Under the pieces are notes generated by a model that had not been told where the DNA came from, did not search any database, and worked only from the letters and a program-made list of their open reading frames with translations. Below, piece after piece: positions 38,470 to 48,227 of a DNA stretch of 64,000 bases. Numbering within the stretch: position 1 is the first letter of the stretch; each line of letters starts with the position of its first letter. A program made the position numbers and the translations under genes. Source of the stretch: Prochlorococcus marinus XMU1419 (GTDB taxonomy: Bacteria; Cyanobacteriota; Cyanobacteriia; PCC-6307; Cyanobiaceae); NCBI RefSeq assembly GCF_017695955.1, contig NZ_JAAORO010000002.1, positions 310,001-374,000 on the forward strand. Direction: 5' to 3'.

Positions 38470-39695
38470 AATAATCTATTAAATAGAATTGCAAATACAA
38501 AAAAACAACAAAAAGAAATGGAAAGCCAGATTATTGAAGCATAACCAAATAGATCTAATATGCGTCCTGAAATAAGTGGTCCAAAAAAATAACCCATAGC
38601 GAAACATTGAGATAGTAAAGCAAGTGCAAAACCTTTTTTGTTTGAAGGTGCTATTCTGAAAACGACATCTGTTGATGTTGGAAGAAATGAAGCAGTCCCC
38701 AAACTTACTAATATCAATGAAAAAGAAATTAAATAAAATGCTGGGATATTTAAATAACTAGAAATAAATAATAAAAATGAAGCGAAAGAGAAATTTATTA
38801 AACTAAATTTCAAGCCAAATAATCTACCTTTCTTAGATATCCAAGAACCGATAGGCCATTGTAAAAACAATAATAAAATCAACTGAATAGAGATTATAAG
38901 ACTAATAATTTCTTTGCTTAATGCATTACGATAAACTCCACCTTTAACAAGGTCCAGAGGCAAAGTTACTTGAATTAAAGCTAAAGAGGTAGTTATTAAT
39001 AAAATAGATAAAATTATTATTTTTGAATTTTTATTCCATTTCAATTGTCCCTGATTAGTTGGATCTACTAATTTTTTTTGGAAATTTTCTAAGTTTTTTT
39101 TAATAGAAGAACTATTTCTAGATATTAAATATGTGATGGCTAACATGCAAAATATATCATTAATAAAAATTGATTTGGAATATAAAAAATTCGTCATATA
39201 ACCCCCTAAGAATACCCCTAGAAATATTCCTAAAGCCTCTGAACTTCTAACAAGAGCATATGCTTTTCGTGTTTCGATAGGATAGCAAAAATAGGGCACC
39301 CCAAACTCGGCAGCAGGCCAATATATTCCTGCAGCAGCCCCAACAAATGTTTGTCCAATTATGTACAAAAAAGTATCTTTTGAAAAAATGAGGCATAAAC
39401 TAGCGGCAATACTTAGTATTGAAGAAGTAACTATTGGAAATTGAATTTTACCGGTTTTATTAAGATAATTCCCTGTAACTAGTCTTGTTACGGTACCAAT
39501 TATTGCTGAAATGGTAAACCCCAGGCCAATATCTGTTGCCGATAATCCTATGTTATTAAAAATAAGTGATGTTAAATAAATAACACCACCTGCTCCAAAG
39601 GCAGCGTAAAATCTTATCTTGGTTATTAACCTCAAATGATATGGAAATTGAATCCACCAATTTTTGCTAATTTTTAAACTATTTGGACTAATCAC
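38466..39695 (-). CDS. MFS transporter
   Basis: 409 residues with about 12 hydrophobic helices. The family signature between TM2 and TM3 reads GFTISAIIGTVTRLVTGNYLNKTGK. Other typical parts are GIYWPAAEFGVPYFC and GSWISKKGRLFGLKFSL (loop 8-9). This resembles drug or metabolite exporters; the substrate is not predictable. A GTG start is used, 2 nt from the start of the divergent hydrolase gene, so its promoter must lie inside that gene or the start lies further in. Confidence 0.88.
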   Translation of the reverse strand: MISPNSLKISKNWWIQFPYHLRLITKIRFYAAFGAGGVIYLTSLIFNNIGLSATDIGLGFTISAIIGTVTRLVTGNYLNKTGKIQFPIVTSSILSIAASLCLIFSKDTFLYIIGQTFVGAAAGIYWPAAEFGVPYFCYPIETRKAYALVRSSEALGIFLGVFLGGYMTNFLYSKSIFINDIFCMLAITYLISRNSSSIKKNLENFQKKLVDPTNQGQLKWNKNSKIIILSILLITTSLALIQVTLPLDLVKGGVYRNALSKEIISLIISIQLILLLFLQWPIGSWISKKGRLFGLKFSLINFSFASFLLFISSYLNIPAFYLISFSLILVSLGTASFLPTSTDVVFRIAPSNKKGFALALLSQCFAMGYFFGPLISGRILDLFGYASIIWLSISFCCFFVFAILFNRLF

Positions 39696-39697
39696 AA

Positions 39698-41248
39698 GTG
39701 AAATTCATTTTTATAATTTTTTTTAGTTGTTGCGGTTTATTTTTAAATAATGGTTTAAAAGCTGCTGAAAAGATAAATATTAAATTTGAAGAGATGGTAA
39801 TCCCCCTCACTATAGAACAATTATCAAAATTAGAGAAATACAAAGATGATTCAACAGAATTAATAGATTGGTTAAAAAAAAATGGATTAATAAGAGTTTT
39901 TGAATTATCAAAATTTTTAGAATTTCCAGTTTTCAAGGAAGAAGGACTAAATAGAGAAATATTAAGAAGTTGGATAGGGCGTAAAATTCTTACAGAATTA
40001 AGCAAAAGCATTAAAATTCCAAATGACAATAATGGAACAGAAATTTATAACACTATAGAAAATTTATTAGATCAAAAAAACGAAATCTCAACTTTAGAAA
40101 TCATAAAGGCATTACCTTCAGAGGAAATTTCACTTGATATTGATAATTTAATTTTAATAATTTCATCTTGGAAAAATGAATTATCAATACAACAAGAACT
40201 TTTATCCAAATTAAATAAACTTGAAAGAACCAACCAAAATTTCTTCAAAAATACTGAAAAAATATCAACTCAAGATCTAATAAAAATTGATAAAAAAATT
40301 TATGCTCCTCATCGAGTGAAACCTTTAGAAATTAAAATATGGAAAAGCAATAAAACAAATCCTGATAAAGAACTGATAATTTTTATGCCAGGACTTGGAG
40401 GCGAAATTAATAATTTCGAATGGATCGGCAACGAATTGGCTAAAAGAGGTTGGCCAATATTATTCATAGATCATAGAGGGAGTAATTTAGATTCATTTAT
40501 AAATATACTCGAAGGTAAGGAAACAATCCCAGGAAGTGCAGACTTTTTCTTATATAGAATTAAAGATTTAGATGCTGTATTAAAATCTCATAAAAAAGGA
40601 GAATTTGGTTTACCTAATGATTCTTATATTTTAATGGGGCATTCACTTGGTGCTTTTATAGCACTTTTATATGAAGGCAATAAGCCTACTGATCAACTAG
40701 AGGAAAAATGTGATTCGGCATTAAAAGACTTTGCGGTAACAAATTTATCTAAATTACTTCAATGTCAGCTGAGCGAAATACCATTCCCTAAAAAAAATAA
40801 CACTAATAAGGCCAGTGCGATTATAGGTTTTAATTCATTTGGCAGTTTAGTATGGCCAAGAGAATTTAGTACAGGCATTAAAACACCAACTCTTCTAATA
40901 GGTGGTACATATGACCTTATTACACCATTAATGAATGAACAATTTAGAGTTTTTTCTGCTTTAAATAATCCATCTAATAGATTTCTAATTATTAAAGGGG
41001 CAAGTCATTTCTCTCCAATAAGAATTAATAAAAGCGATGAAGAAAATAATGACGTTTTCAAAATAAGTGAATCTTTTATTGGTTCAGAGCCTATATTAGT
41101 ACAAGATTTATCAACGAAATTTATAGTTGAATTTTTAAAAAATATTAAAGACAAAAAGATACCTCCACTAGTTAAAAACCAAAGAGATTTGGGACTTGAT
41201 TTCCATCTTTTAGATCTTGAAACTATAAAAGAAATTTCCGAAAATTAA
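39698..41248 (+). CDS. Exported DUF1400 / alpha-beta hydrolase
   Basis: A signal peptide (FIFIIFFSCCGLFLNNGLKAA) precedes the cyanobacterial DUF1400 domain (about residues 24-150, starting INIKFEEMVIPLTIEQL), and a C-terminal alpha/beta hydrolase follows. The oxyanion region is MPGLGGEI, the nucleophile elbow is GHSLGAF (about residue 314), and the acid/base is near GGTYDLITP and GASHFSP. The natural substrate is unknown; related proteins are esterase or lipase-like. GTG start next to the divergent MFS gene. The end overlaps the ABC permease gene by 4 nt. Confidence 0.88.
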   Translation: MKFIFIIFFSCCGLFLNNGLKAAEKINIKFEEMVIPLTIEQLSKLEKYKDDSTELIDWLKKNGLIRVFELSKFLEFPVFKEEGLNREILRSWIGRKILTELSKSIKIPNDNNGTEIYNTIENLLDQKNEISTLEIIKALPSEEISLDIDNLILIISSWKNELSIQQELLSKLNKLERTNQNFFKNTEKISTQDLIKIDKKIYAPHRVKPLEIKIWKSNKTNPDKELIIFMPGLGGEINNFEWIGNELAKRGWPILFIDHRGSNLDSFINILEGKETIPGSADFFLYRIKDLDAVLKSHKKGEFGLPNDSYILMGHSLGAFIALLYEGNKPTDQLEEKCDSALKDFAVTNLSKLLQCQLSEIPFPKKNNTNKASAIIGFNSFGSLVWPREFSTGIKTPTLLIGGTYDLITPLMNEQFRVFSALNNPSNRFLIIKGASHFSPIRINKSDEENNDVFKISESFIGSEPILVQDLSTKFIVEFLKNIKDKKIPPLVKNQRDLGLDFHLLDLETIKEISEN

Positions 41249-42285
41249 TACTCTACTCGTGGATCTAAATATGCGATTAAAATATCCACAAAGAGATTTA
41301 AAGAGACTATGAGCATAGAGGTAAAAATTACAATTCCTTGAACCAAGGTATAATCTCTTTGAGAAATAGCTTCATGTAATCTTAAAGCTATGCCTGGCCA
41401 TGAAAAAGTTACCTCAAACAATAAAGCTCCTCCTGCTAATGAGGCCATAGTCAAGCCGGAAATAGTGACAATTGGCAATAGAGCATTAGGCAATGCATGG
41501 TTTAAAAATATTTTTTTCCTTGATATTCCTCTACATGTAGCAGCATTTACATAATCACTTTTTAATGTTTTATCCAGATTTACTCTTAATGAGCGGCTGA
41601 ATATGCCACTTAATAAAAAGCCCAGGGTAATCGAAGGAAGTAAGAGATGATAAAGACTATCTTTCAAAGCAATAATATTATTTGAAAGAATACTATCTAA
41701 AACTAGAAAACCTGTAATTTGCGGTTGTTGCTGAAATATTGGAAATCTACCTCCAATTGGGGAAATATTAAAGAATACAGAAAATAATAATTGAGCTAAC
41801 ATTGCACCCCAAAAAGGAGGGATCGCATATGTAGTAATTCCTAATATTCTCGCAATATAATCAGTCTTTTTACCTCTATTTCTTAAGCTAATTAATCCCA
41901 ATGGGAATCCTATTAGTATGGAAAATAATATTGAAAAGAATCCAAGTTCAAGACTTGCAGGCAAAGACTTAACAATAATATTTAGGACTGGCTCTTGAGT
42001 ACTAAGAGATTGGCCAAAATCTAAGTGCAATATATTTTTAATATATGAAAAATATTGATTTAATAAAGGTTCATTTAGCCCCAATTTATTTCTTAAAAAT
42101 TCCCTAGAAACCTCATCTGCACCAGATCCAAGTATGGCATCGACAGGATCGCCGGGAGCAACTCTTAATAAAATAAAAACTAATGAAGAAATTATCCATA
42201 ACATTATCGGTATTAATGAAATTTTTAATAAGGAATAATTTAGTAGTTTATTGAAATTTCTACTCATTAATAAACTCAAGATCAC
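41245..42285 (-). CDS. ABC transporter permease (dipeptide/nickel type)
   Basis: 346 residues with an N-terminal signature (VFILLRVAPGDPVDAILG) and the permease EAA-like loop SDYVNAATCRGISRKKIFLNHALPNALLP. This is the DppB/NikB class. It is encoded with one substrate-binding protein, without a second permease (DppC) or ATPase nearby, so either these are elsewhere or the system is incomplete. The start overlaps the end of the upstream substrate-binding gene by 26 nt, implying translational coupling. Confidence 0.92.
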   Translation of the reverse strand: MILSLLMSRNFNKLLNYSLLKISLIPIMLWIISSLVFILLRVAPGDPVDAILGSGADEVSREFLRNKLGLNEPLLNQYFSYIKNILHLDFGQSLSTQEPVLNIIVKSLPASLELGFFSILFSILIGFPLGLISLRNRGKKTDYIARILGITTYAIPPFWGAMLAQLLFSVFFNISPIGGRFPIFQQQPQITGFLVLDSILSNNIIALKDSLYHLLLPSITLGFLLSGIFSRSLRVNLDKTLKSDYVNAATCRGISRKKIFLNHALPNALLPIVTISGLTMASLAGGALLFEVTFSWPGIALRLHEAISQRDYTLVQGIVIFTSMLIVSLNLFVDILIAYLDPRVEY

Positions 42286-43831
42286 TCAATGAAATTATTC
42301 CTGCACCATTAAAAATAGGTTTTGATATTTTATTTTGCGACCAAGCTTTTTGAGAGGACATCCAAATAGGAATATAAGGTATTGAACTTGCTGCTATTTT
42401 TTCAATTTCAACAAGTTTTTCTAATCTTTTAATTCCACTTATTCTTTCACTCTCAAGAAATAAACTCTCCACTTTATTAGATCCCCAAAAACTACCGCTA
42501 TAAACTGATTCTCCTTTTTTACATATGCCATTAACTATTTCATCACAACTTAAAAGAGGGGTGAGATATGCCTCTGGATCTGAATAAGCCCCAGTCCAAT
42601 CGAGAAGAACTGCCGTATAAATTCCTAAACTTAGATTCTTATAAACTGTTGTAGATTCAACCCCATTGAGTTCAATATCAATACAATCTTTCAAAGAACT
42701 TTTAATTTCTTCTTGCCATGTCAGAGCAATAAGCTTGTCTGCTGGTACATTAGATCTATAAGTAAGGGGTATTTTTAGAACATTTCCATTGCAATATTTT
42801 TCTTCTTGCAATAACCTTCTCGCTTCTAAATAATCATATTTAGGCCAAAGTTCTTGATTATCTTTTTTTAATATCGGAGGAATAATTGATCTAGATGGCT
42901 TCCTTAACCCATAACTTACTTTCTCACTAATCAATTCTCTATTAAGACTTTTTGCCAAAGCAAGTCTTAAATTAAGATTACTTAAGGGATAAGAGCTAGT
43001 TTTAAGACTTATAAAACTTAATTCAGTGAAAGGGCTTTTACCTTCGTTAAACTGTTTATTTTTGCTTAAATTATTTAAACTTTTTCTCTGGCTATCATCA
43101 ATTGAATTTGATAAAAGCACATCAATTTGTTTACTTTTTAAAGCCCCAAAAAGAGAAGATGAATTTGAATATCCCACAAAATTAATGCCATTATTTAAAG
43201 GCTTTTCACCCCAATAATTTAAATATGGATCAATTGATTGAACTTCATTAGAAAAACTGGTCAGCACATACTTGCCAGTACCAACGAATTTGTCATTTAG
43301 AAACTTATTTGAATATTGTTTGTAGAATGTAGGAGATATCGGAGTTAAATTGACTGATGTGAGTAAACCATTTAAAGAACTTGACGGTTTATTCAAATTT
43401 ATTATGACTGAATATTCACTTGGTGTTTCTATTGATTTAATCTTATTTCCTAAAATATAATTCATCGTTCCAATTCTTTTGAATCTATCAAAGGTAAACT
43501 TTAAAGCATTTGAGTTAAATGCAGTTCCATCTTGAAAAAAAACATTCTTTCTCAAATTGATAGTTATTTGAAGTCTATCCTTTGAAACAATTGGCGCTCC
43601 CGAGGCCAATTCAGGGATTAATTCTCCATCAGAATTTAATTCATATAACGTGTCTCCTAGAGAACTGATTAATTGAATTGCTTTAAGAGTATTTGCTCTA
43701 GCTGGATCTAAAGATTCAATTTTTCCAGAACTTGCTACTATGATTTTTTTAGATATTCTTTTTGAGCCGCAAGAATTCTGTAAAAAAGAAATTAAAATAA
43801 TAAATATTGATAAAATAAATTTTTTTTTCAT
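42260..43831 (-). CDS. ABC transporter substrate-binding protein, family 5 (peptide/nickel type)
   Basis: A lipoprotein signal peptide with lipobox LQNSC (Cys at about residue 21) leads to a typical SBP_bac_5 domain: GKIESLDPARANTLKAIQLISSLGDTLYE near the start and GTGKYVLTSFS in the middle. 523 residues. It binds peptides, nickel or a related small molecule; specificity cannot be read. The ATG start overlaps the upstream 97-residue gene by 4 nt, so three genes form one operon with the permease last. Confidence 0.92.
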   Translation of the reverse strand: MKKKFILSIFIILISFLQNSCGSKRISKKIIVASSGKIESLDPARANTLKAIQLISSLGDTLYELNSDGELIPELASGAPIVSKDRLQITINLRKNVFFQDGTAFNSNALKFTFDRFKRIGTMNYILGNKIKSIETPSEYSVIINLNKPSSSLNGLLTSVNLTPISPTFYKQYSNKFLNDKFVGTGKYVLTSFSNEVQSIDPYLNYWGEKPLNNGINFVGYSNSSSLFGALKSKQIDVLLSNSIDDSQRKSLNNLSKNKQFNEGKSPFTELSFISLKTSSYPLSNLNLRLALAKSLNRELISEKVSYGLRKPSRSIIPPILKKDNQELWPKYDYLEARRLLQEEKYCNGNVLKIPLTYRSNVPADKLIALTWQEEIKSSLKDCIDIELNGVESTTVYKNLSLGIYTAVLLDWTGAYSDPEAYLTPLLSCDEIVNGICKKGESVYSGSFWGSNKVESLFLESERISGIKRLEKLVEIEKIAASSIPYIPIWMSSQKAWSQNKISKPIFNGAGIISLSDLEFINE

Positions 43832-44121
43832 ATTTCATAATTACTTAATTTTTCTGAAGAATTATTTGAGCAAAAAATTTGTAAGGTTATTTGACTTATT
43901 TCTAAAGGAAATGTTTTTTTATAATTACAGGCAAAAGGCCACTCTCTCACCCAACAAATTTCTTTACCAATGTTTATACCAATTACTTGAAAAGTCTTAT
44001 TACTATTTTTGATTTTTACACAAGCACCTTTATAAAGTTTTTCAGAACAAATTAAATTATTATTTTCATCATTATTTTCTAATAGTTTTGAATGAATCAT
44101 TAAGGTGCTAGAACCAAACAC
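43828..44121 (-). CDS. Hypothetical protein, 97 aa
   Basis: Starts at ATG giving MFGSSTLMIHSKLLEN; a second ATG eight residues in is possible. Soluble, with a beta-like region CVKIKNSNKTFQVIGINIGKEICWVREWPF, possibly a small barrel, and several cysteines. Its end overlaps the SBP gene by 4 nt, so it is the first gene of that operon. The family is not recognised. Confidence 0.6.
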   Translation of the reverse strand: MFGSSTLMIHSKLLENNDENNNLICSEKLYKGACVKIKNSNKTFQVIGINIGKEICWVREWPFACNYKKTFPLEISQITLQIFCSNNSSEKLSNYEI

Positions 44122-44170
44122 TTACTTTCTTCGGTTTACCAAGCTATAAAGAAATTTGCAAACTATTTTT

Positions 44171-45472
44171 TTAAATACAACTTAATTGACTTGCAATAAT
44201 TTTGACTTCATTAAGCGAATTTATTTCATCTTTCGATCTCTCAAAATCTCCATTATTCACCTCATGAGTAATAACGACAATTTCAGCTTTGTCCTCACTT
44301 GCATCAAGTTGAACAATTGATTCGATTGATACATTATTCTTTCCAAAAATATCTCCAATTTTTCCTATGACACCAGGACTATCAAGACAAATAATTCTAA
44401 GGTAATTTTTTTTACTTATTTGTGAAGATTCGATTATATGACAGTTTCTCCAGAAATAAAAAGATAATAGTGGATCCATTGAATCATTATTTTTTACTGA
44501 GGCGGCATGCAGATTTAATATATCTGATACTACTGATGCAGCAGTTGGGCCACTCCCTGCACCTGGACCATATAACATAATCTCTCCAAGAGGATCAGCG
44601 TCTATCAATAATGCATTATTAACTCCCTTAACTGTTGCCAATGGATGAGATTTTGGAATCAAAGAAGGTCCTACCCAAATATTCAAAGCGAGTGAATCAT
44701 TACTATTAATTTGTCCCCTTTCGGAGAGCGCTAAAAGTTTTATTTCAAACCCTAATTTATTAGCATATTCAATATCCTTTAAATTAATTTTACTAATACC
44801 CTCAGTATGGATCTCCTCTCTTTTGACTTTCCCTCCAAATGCAAGTTCACTAAGAATTGAAATCTTATCAGCAGCATCATGGCCCTCAACATCTGCAGTT
44901 GGATCAAATTCTGCATACCCAAGACTTTGGGCCAATTTTAAGGTCTGCTTGTAATCAGCTTTTTCATTTGTCATCTTTGAAAGTATAAAATTTGTAGTGC
45001 CATTTATTATCCCAACCATTTTTTTTATGCTGTTACTTTTTAATGATCTTTTTAAGGGTTCAATTATAGGAATCCCCCCGCAAACTGCCGCCTCTGACAA
45101 TATATAAACTCCTTCTTTAGATGCAGTTTTATATATTTCTTCTCCATATCTTGCAATGACTGCTTTATTTGCTGTAATAACAGATTTACCTAATTTTAAT
45201 GATTGCAGAATAATATCTTTCGCTAAATCAACCCCACCCATTACTTCAACAATTACATCTATAGAAGGGTCATTAATTAATTTAAATGGATCATCAGTTA
45301 ATAAATTATTATCTAGCTCAATATCCCTTTTTTTATTAAGATCTTTAACTGCTATTTTTGCAATTTCTATTTCTTCTAGAATTGGATGTGAATCAACCTT
45401 AGAACTTAATATTTTATAAATCCCTGAACCTACAGTTCCAAAACCTACAATCCCAATTTTGCATTTTCTCAT
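44171..45472 (-). CDS. hom: Homoserine dehydrogenase
   Basis: Oxidises/reduces between aspartate semialdehyde and homoserine, a branch point to threonine and methionine. The N-terminal NAD(P) site is GIVGFGTVGSG, followed by ITANKAVIARYG, EAAVCGGIPII and GIINGTTNFIL. A C-terminal ACT domain (about residues 350-430, DSPGVIGKIGDIFGKNNVSI) probably senses threonine. 433 residues, normal for the monofunctional enzyme. ATG start. It begins a long minus-strand series toward hom from ruvC/chlI upstream. Confidence 0.97.
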   Translation of the reverse strand: MRKCKIGIVGFGTVGSGIYKILSSKVDSHPILEEIEIAKIAVKDLNKKRDIELDNNLLTDDPFKLINDPSIDVIVEVMGGVDLAKDIILQSLKLGKSVITANKAVIARYGEEIYKTASKEGVYILSEAAVCGGIPIIEPLKRSLKSNSIKKMVGIINGTTNFILSKMTNEKADYKQTLKLAQSLGYAEFDPTADVEGHDAADKISILSELAFGGKVKREEIHTEGISKINLKDIEYANKLGFEIKLLALSERGQINSNDSLALNIWVGPSLIPKSHPLATVKGVNNALLIDADPLGEIMLYGPGAGSGPTAASVVSDILNLHAASVKNNDSMDPLLSFYFWRNCHIIESSQISKKNYLRIICLDSPGVIGKIGDIFGKNNVSIESIVQLDASEDKAEIVVITHEVNNGDFERSKDEINSLNEVKIIASQLSCI

Positions 45473-45516
45473 TTTTTATTTCTTTTAACTTTGAATTTAA
45501 TTTTATATTATTAGGC

Positions 45517-45936
45517 CTACAAAAATTCATTTGCTTGAGACTGCATTTTCAATAAAATGTTTAAGAAACCATTCGATCGTGAAGGGGTTAAGCTTGCTTT
45601 CAAACCAGTATCTTCTATAAATTTCTTATCTATTTCAACAACTTCATTTGGTGTTAACTCATTTAATCCACTTATTAGAAAAGCCAACAAACCCTTGGTT
45701 ATGAGAGCATCAGAATATCCTTCCCAAAATAATTTGCCGGCTTTAATATTTGCCTTAACAAAAACATCTGAAACGCATCCCTTAACTTTATTTTCTTCAA
45801 CAAGGATTTCACTATCTGGTTCTTTCAATTTTTTGCCTAACCACAAAATGTATTCATATTTTCTTTTTGGATCTTCTGATTTCTTCAACTTTTCTACTAA
45901 TTTTGATAAATTATTGTATTTTTCCTGATAGTCCAT
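45517..45936 (-). CDS. sufE: Cysteine desulfuration protein SufE
   Basis: Accepts sulfur from the cysteine desulfurase SufS for iron-sulfur cluster assembly. The catalytic Cys54 is in VKGCVSDVFV; the C-terminal helix and core (GLLAFLISGLNELTPNEVVEID) match the family. 139 residues, typical. No suf genes are adjacent, so it is unlinked here. ATG start. Confidence 0.93.
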   Translation of the reverse strand: MDYQEKYNNLSKLVEKLKKSEDPKRKYEYILWLGKKLKEPDSEILVEENKVKGCVSDVFVKANIKAGKLFWEGYSDALITKGLLAFLISGLNELTPNEVVEIDKKFIEDTGLKASLTPSRSNGFLNILLKMQSQANEFL

Positions 45937-45975
45937 TTTTTAAAACTATAAATTAATCACTTAATTAGTTTTCTA

Positions 45976-46533
45976 TTATACAAATATTTCTTTTTCTGTG
46001 ATAAAACCCGATAAGGGGATATCCCACTCAGCTTTAGTTAATGGAATCGTACTTACACAATTAGAAGTTAATACTCCAATGCATGGTACATTTCTCCAAT
46101 CATTATCTCTCCTTAATTTATCAAAATAACCTCCTCCATAACCTAATCTTGTTAAATTTTTATCAACGGAAAGACAAGGTACAAATATCATGCTTATCTG
46201 GAAATGACTTAATGGGGAGGAGTTGTTTGGACTTAGTATCCCCTCAGAATCTTTGATAAGAGGTTTTTTGTCCCATGGATGAAATAACAACTCTTTTTTA
46301 TCTTTACATCTAGGCAAAGCTAAATTAAATTTTTTCTTGAGACTTCTTATATCAACTTCATTTTTTAGAGGCCAATATATGGCAATATAACCAATATTTT
46401 TATATCCCTTAACATATGAATCAATATATAATCTTACATTCTTTTCTACATTTTCTCTTTGATTATGAGAAATTCCATCTCTTAGTTTTCTAAACTTATC
46501 CCTCTCCAATTTCTTATTTTCAAAGATCGTCAT
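45976..46533 (-). CDS. 5-formyltetrahydrofolate cyclo-ligase
   Basis: Converts 5-formyl-THF to 5,10-methenyl-THF using ATP. The signature GYGGGYFDKLRR lies in the C-terminal half; the N-terminal KLERDKFRKLRDGIS is the usual basic helix, and IAIYWPLKNEVD precedes the substrate region. 185 residues, normal. It follows ruvC with a 9-nt gap on the same strand and is probably co-transcribed. Together with folD elsewhere in the window it supports one-carbon metabolism. Confidence 0.93.
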   Translation of the reverse strand: MTIFENKKLERDKFRKLRDGISHNQRENVEKNVRLYIDSYVKGYKNIGYIAIYWPLKNEVDIRSLKKKFNLALPRCKDKKELLFHPWDKKPLIKDSEGILSPNNSSPLSHFQISMIFVPCLSVDKNLTRLGYGGGYFDKLRRDNDWRNVPCIGVLTSNCVSTIPLTKAEWDIPLSGFITEKEIFV

Positions 46534-46542
46534 ATTAAATTT

Positions 46543-47016
46543 TCAGTTAAAGCCATCCTCATTTAATTTTGTAAGTGCAATAGCCAATGCATCTGCTGAA
46601 TCATCAGGTTTTGGAGGTTTGTTAAGATCTAGGTTATACATAACAGCATCAAGAATATCTTTCTTAGATGCCTTTCCAGACCCAGCAATTGTTAATTTTA
46701 TTTGAGCAGGTGAATACTCACTAACATGAATTTTTTTAGAGGCCAATACCATCATAATTACGCCTCTGGCCTGCACCACACTAATTGTAGTGCTGGACCT
46801 GTAAAAGAAAAATTTTTCCACTGCCGCTGCAGTGGGGTTCCAATGATTTATTAATTCATTAAGATCTTGGAATATTTCATAAAGCCTATCTTCTTCTTTT
46901 TTATCTTTACCTGTCTCAATAACGCCGCAATCTAATAATATCTTTCTTTCATTTTCTATCTCAATTATTCCATAACCAACTCTAGCTAATCCAGGGTCAA
47001 TCCCAATTATTCTCAC
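46543..47016 (-). CDS. ruvC: Holliday junction resolvase RuvC
   Basis: RNase H-fold nuclease that cuts four-way junctions. The catalytic acids lie in [12 protein letters not shown] (Asp7), [11 protein letters not shown] (Glu) and [13 protein letters not shown] (paired Asp near residue 140). 157 residues, normal. Follows chlI closely (5 nt) on the same strand. No ruvA or ruvB is present in this window. Confidence 0.97.
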   Translation of the reverse strand: MRIIGIDPGLARVGYGIIEIENERKILLDCGVIETGKDKKEEDRLYEIFQDLNELINHWNPTAAAVEKFFFYRSSTTISVVQARGVIMMVLASKKIHVSEYSPAQIKLTIAGSGKASKKDILDAVMYNLDLNKPPKPDDSADALAIALTKLNEDGFN

Positions 47017-47021
47017 TGTTA

Positions 47022-48110
47022 TTAAGCTTCAGCAGACAATTGAAATTTTGAAAGATTTTCTTTTTCATCTAAATCAAATACTTTACAAAAAGCTTGAATA
47101 ACTCTTTCACCTGAATCAACTTGTTCTAAAGGATCTTTTCTTAGTCTATGTCTTAAAGAACAAGAAATAACCCTTGCTATGTCATCTTCTTGCACTTCAG
47201 TTCTGCCTTCAAATGCTGCAATTGCCCTTGCAGACCTATTTGTAACAATATCTCCACGTAAACCATCGACATCTAGTTCTCCGCAGATTGCAGAAATATT
47301 CAATCTCAAGTCATCGTCCATTTGAACAGAATTTAATATTTCTTGTGCTTTAATAACTTTTTGTTGAAGTTCATCCTGTTGTTTCTCAACACTCAATGAA
47401 AACTCATCAGGATTATCATCAAAAGAAGTTCTTTGATCAACTACTTGAACTCTTAATTCAGCATCTCTTACTGTTTTAACTTCAACACTCATTCCAAACC
47501 TGTCTAATAGTTGAGGCCTTAATTCACCTTCTTCTGGATTTCCTGAACCAATAAGAACAAATCTTGCAGGATGTCGAACTGAGATACCCTCCCTTTCAAC
47601 TGTATTCCATCCTGAAGCGGCCGAATCTAAAAGTACATCAACTAAATGATCATCGAGTAAATTCACTTCATCAACATATAGTAAACCCCTATTGGCTTTT
47701 GCTAATAGACCTGGTTCAAATGCCTTAACACCTTCGCTCAAAGCCTTCTCTATGTCAATAGTTCCACAAAGCCTGTCTTCAGTAGCCCCTAAAGGTAAGT
47801 CAACCATAGGTACTTGTTTTTGAATACTCTCTAGATTTTCTCCTTGAGTAATTTTTTCCAAAACTTCTTTACTTTGCAAATCAGGATCAACTAGTGAACT
47901 ATTATATGGATCGTCTTTAACAACATCGATTGCAGGCAACAAATCAGCTAAGGCTCTGATTGTAGTAGACTTTCCAGTCCCTCTATCACCCATTATCATC
48001 ACTCCTCCAATTCTTGGATCAATAACATTTAACAATAGAGCCAATTTCATTTCTTCTTGACCAATTACTGCTGTAAAAGGAAAAACTCTTCTTTTCTTTG
48101 TTGACGGCAC
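47022..48110 (-). CDS. chlI: Magnesium chelatase subunit ChlI
   Basis: AAA+ ATPase of the chelatase that inserts Mg into protoporphyrin IX, the first committed chlorophyll step. Walker A is GDRGTGKST (residues 41-49), Walker B is [10 protein letters not shown], and the sensor/arginine regions lie in [19 protein letters not shown]. 362 residues, normal for ChlI. Works with ChlD and ChlH, which are not in this window. ATG start; 5 nt before ruvC. Confidence 0.97.
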   Translation of the reverse strand: MPSTKKRRVFPFTAVIGQEEMKLALLLNVIDPRIGGVMIMGDRGTGKSTTIRALADLLPAIDVVKDDPYNSSLVDPDLQSKEVLEKITQGENLESIQKQVPMVDLPLGATEDRLCGTIDIEKALSEGVKAFEPGLLAKANRGLLYVDEVNLLDDHLVDVLLDSAASGWNTVEREGISVRHPARFVLIGSGNPEEGELRPQLLDRFGMSVEVKTVRDAELRVQVVDQRTSFDDNPDEFSLSVEKQQDELQQKVIKAQEILNSVQMDDDLRLNISAICGELDVDGLRGDIVTNRSARAIAAFEGRTEVQEDDIARVISCSLRHRLRKDPLEQVDSGERVIQAFCKVFDLDEKENLSKFQLSAEA

Positions 48111-48227
48111 AGTTTTAGTTTTCTTAAATATTCAAATAATCAATAGATGTTACTTCAGAAAATGTTATTAGTAAATATTCCTATCAAATTAAAACAAGAA
48201 GATCATAATAACTAATCAAATTTATAC

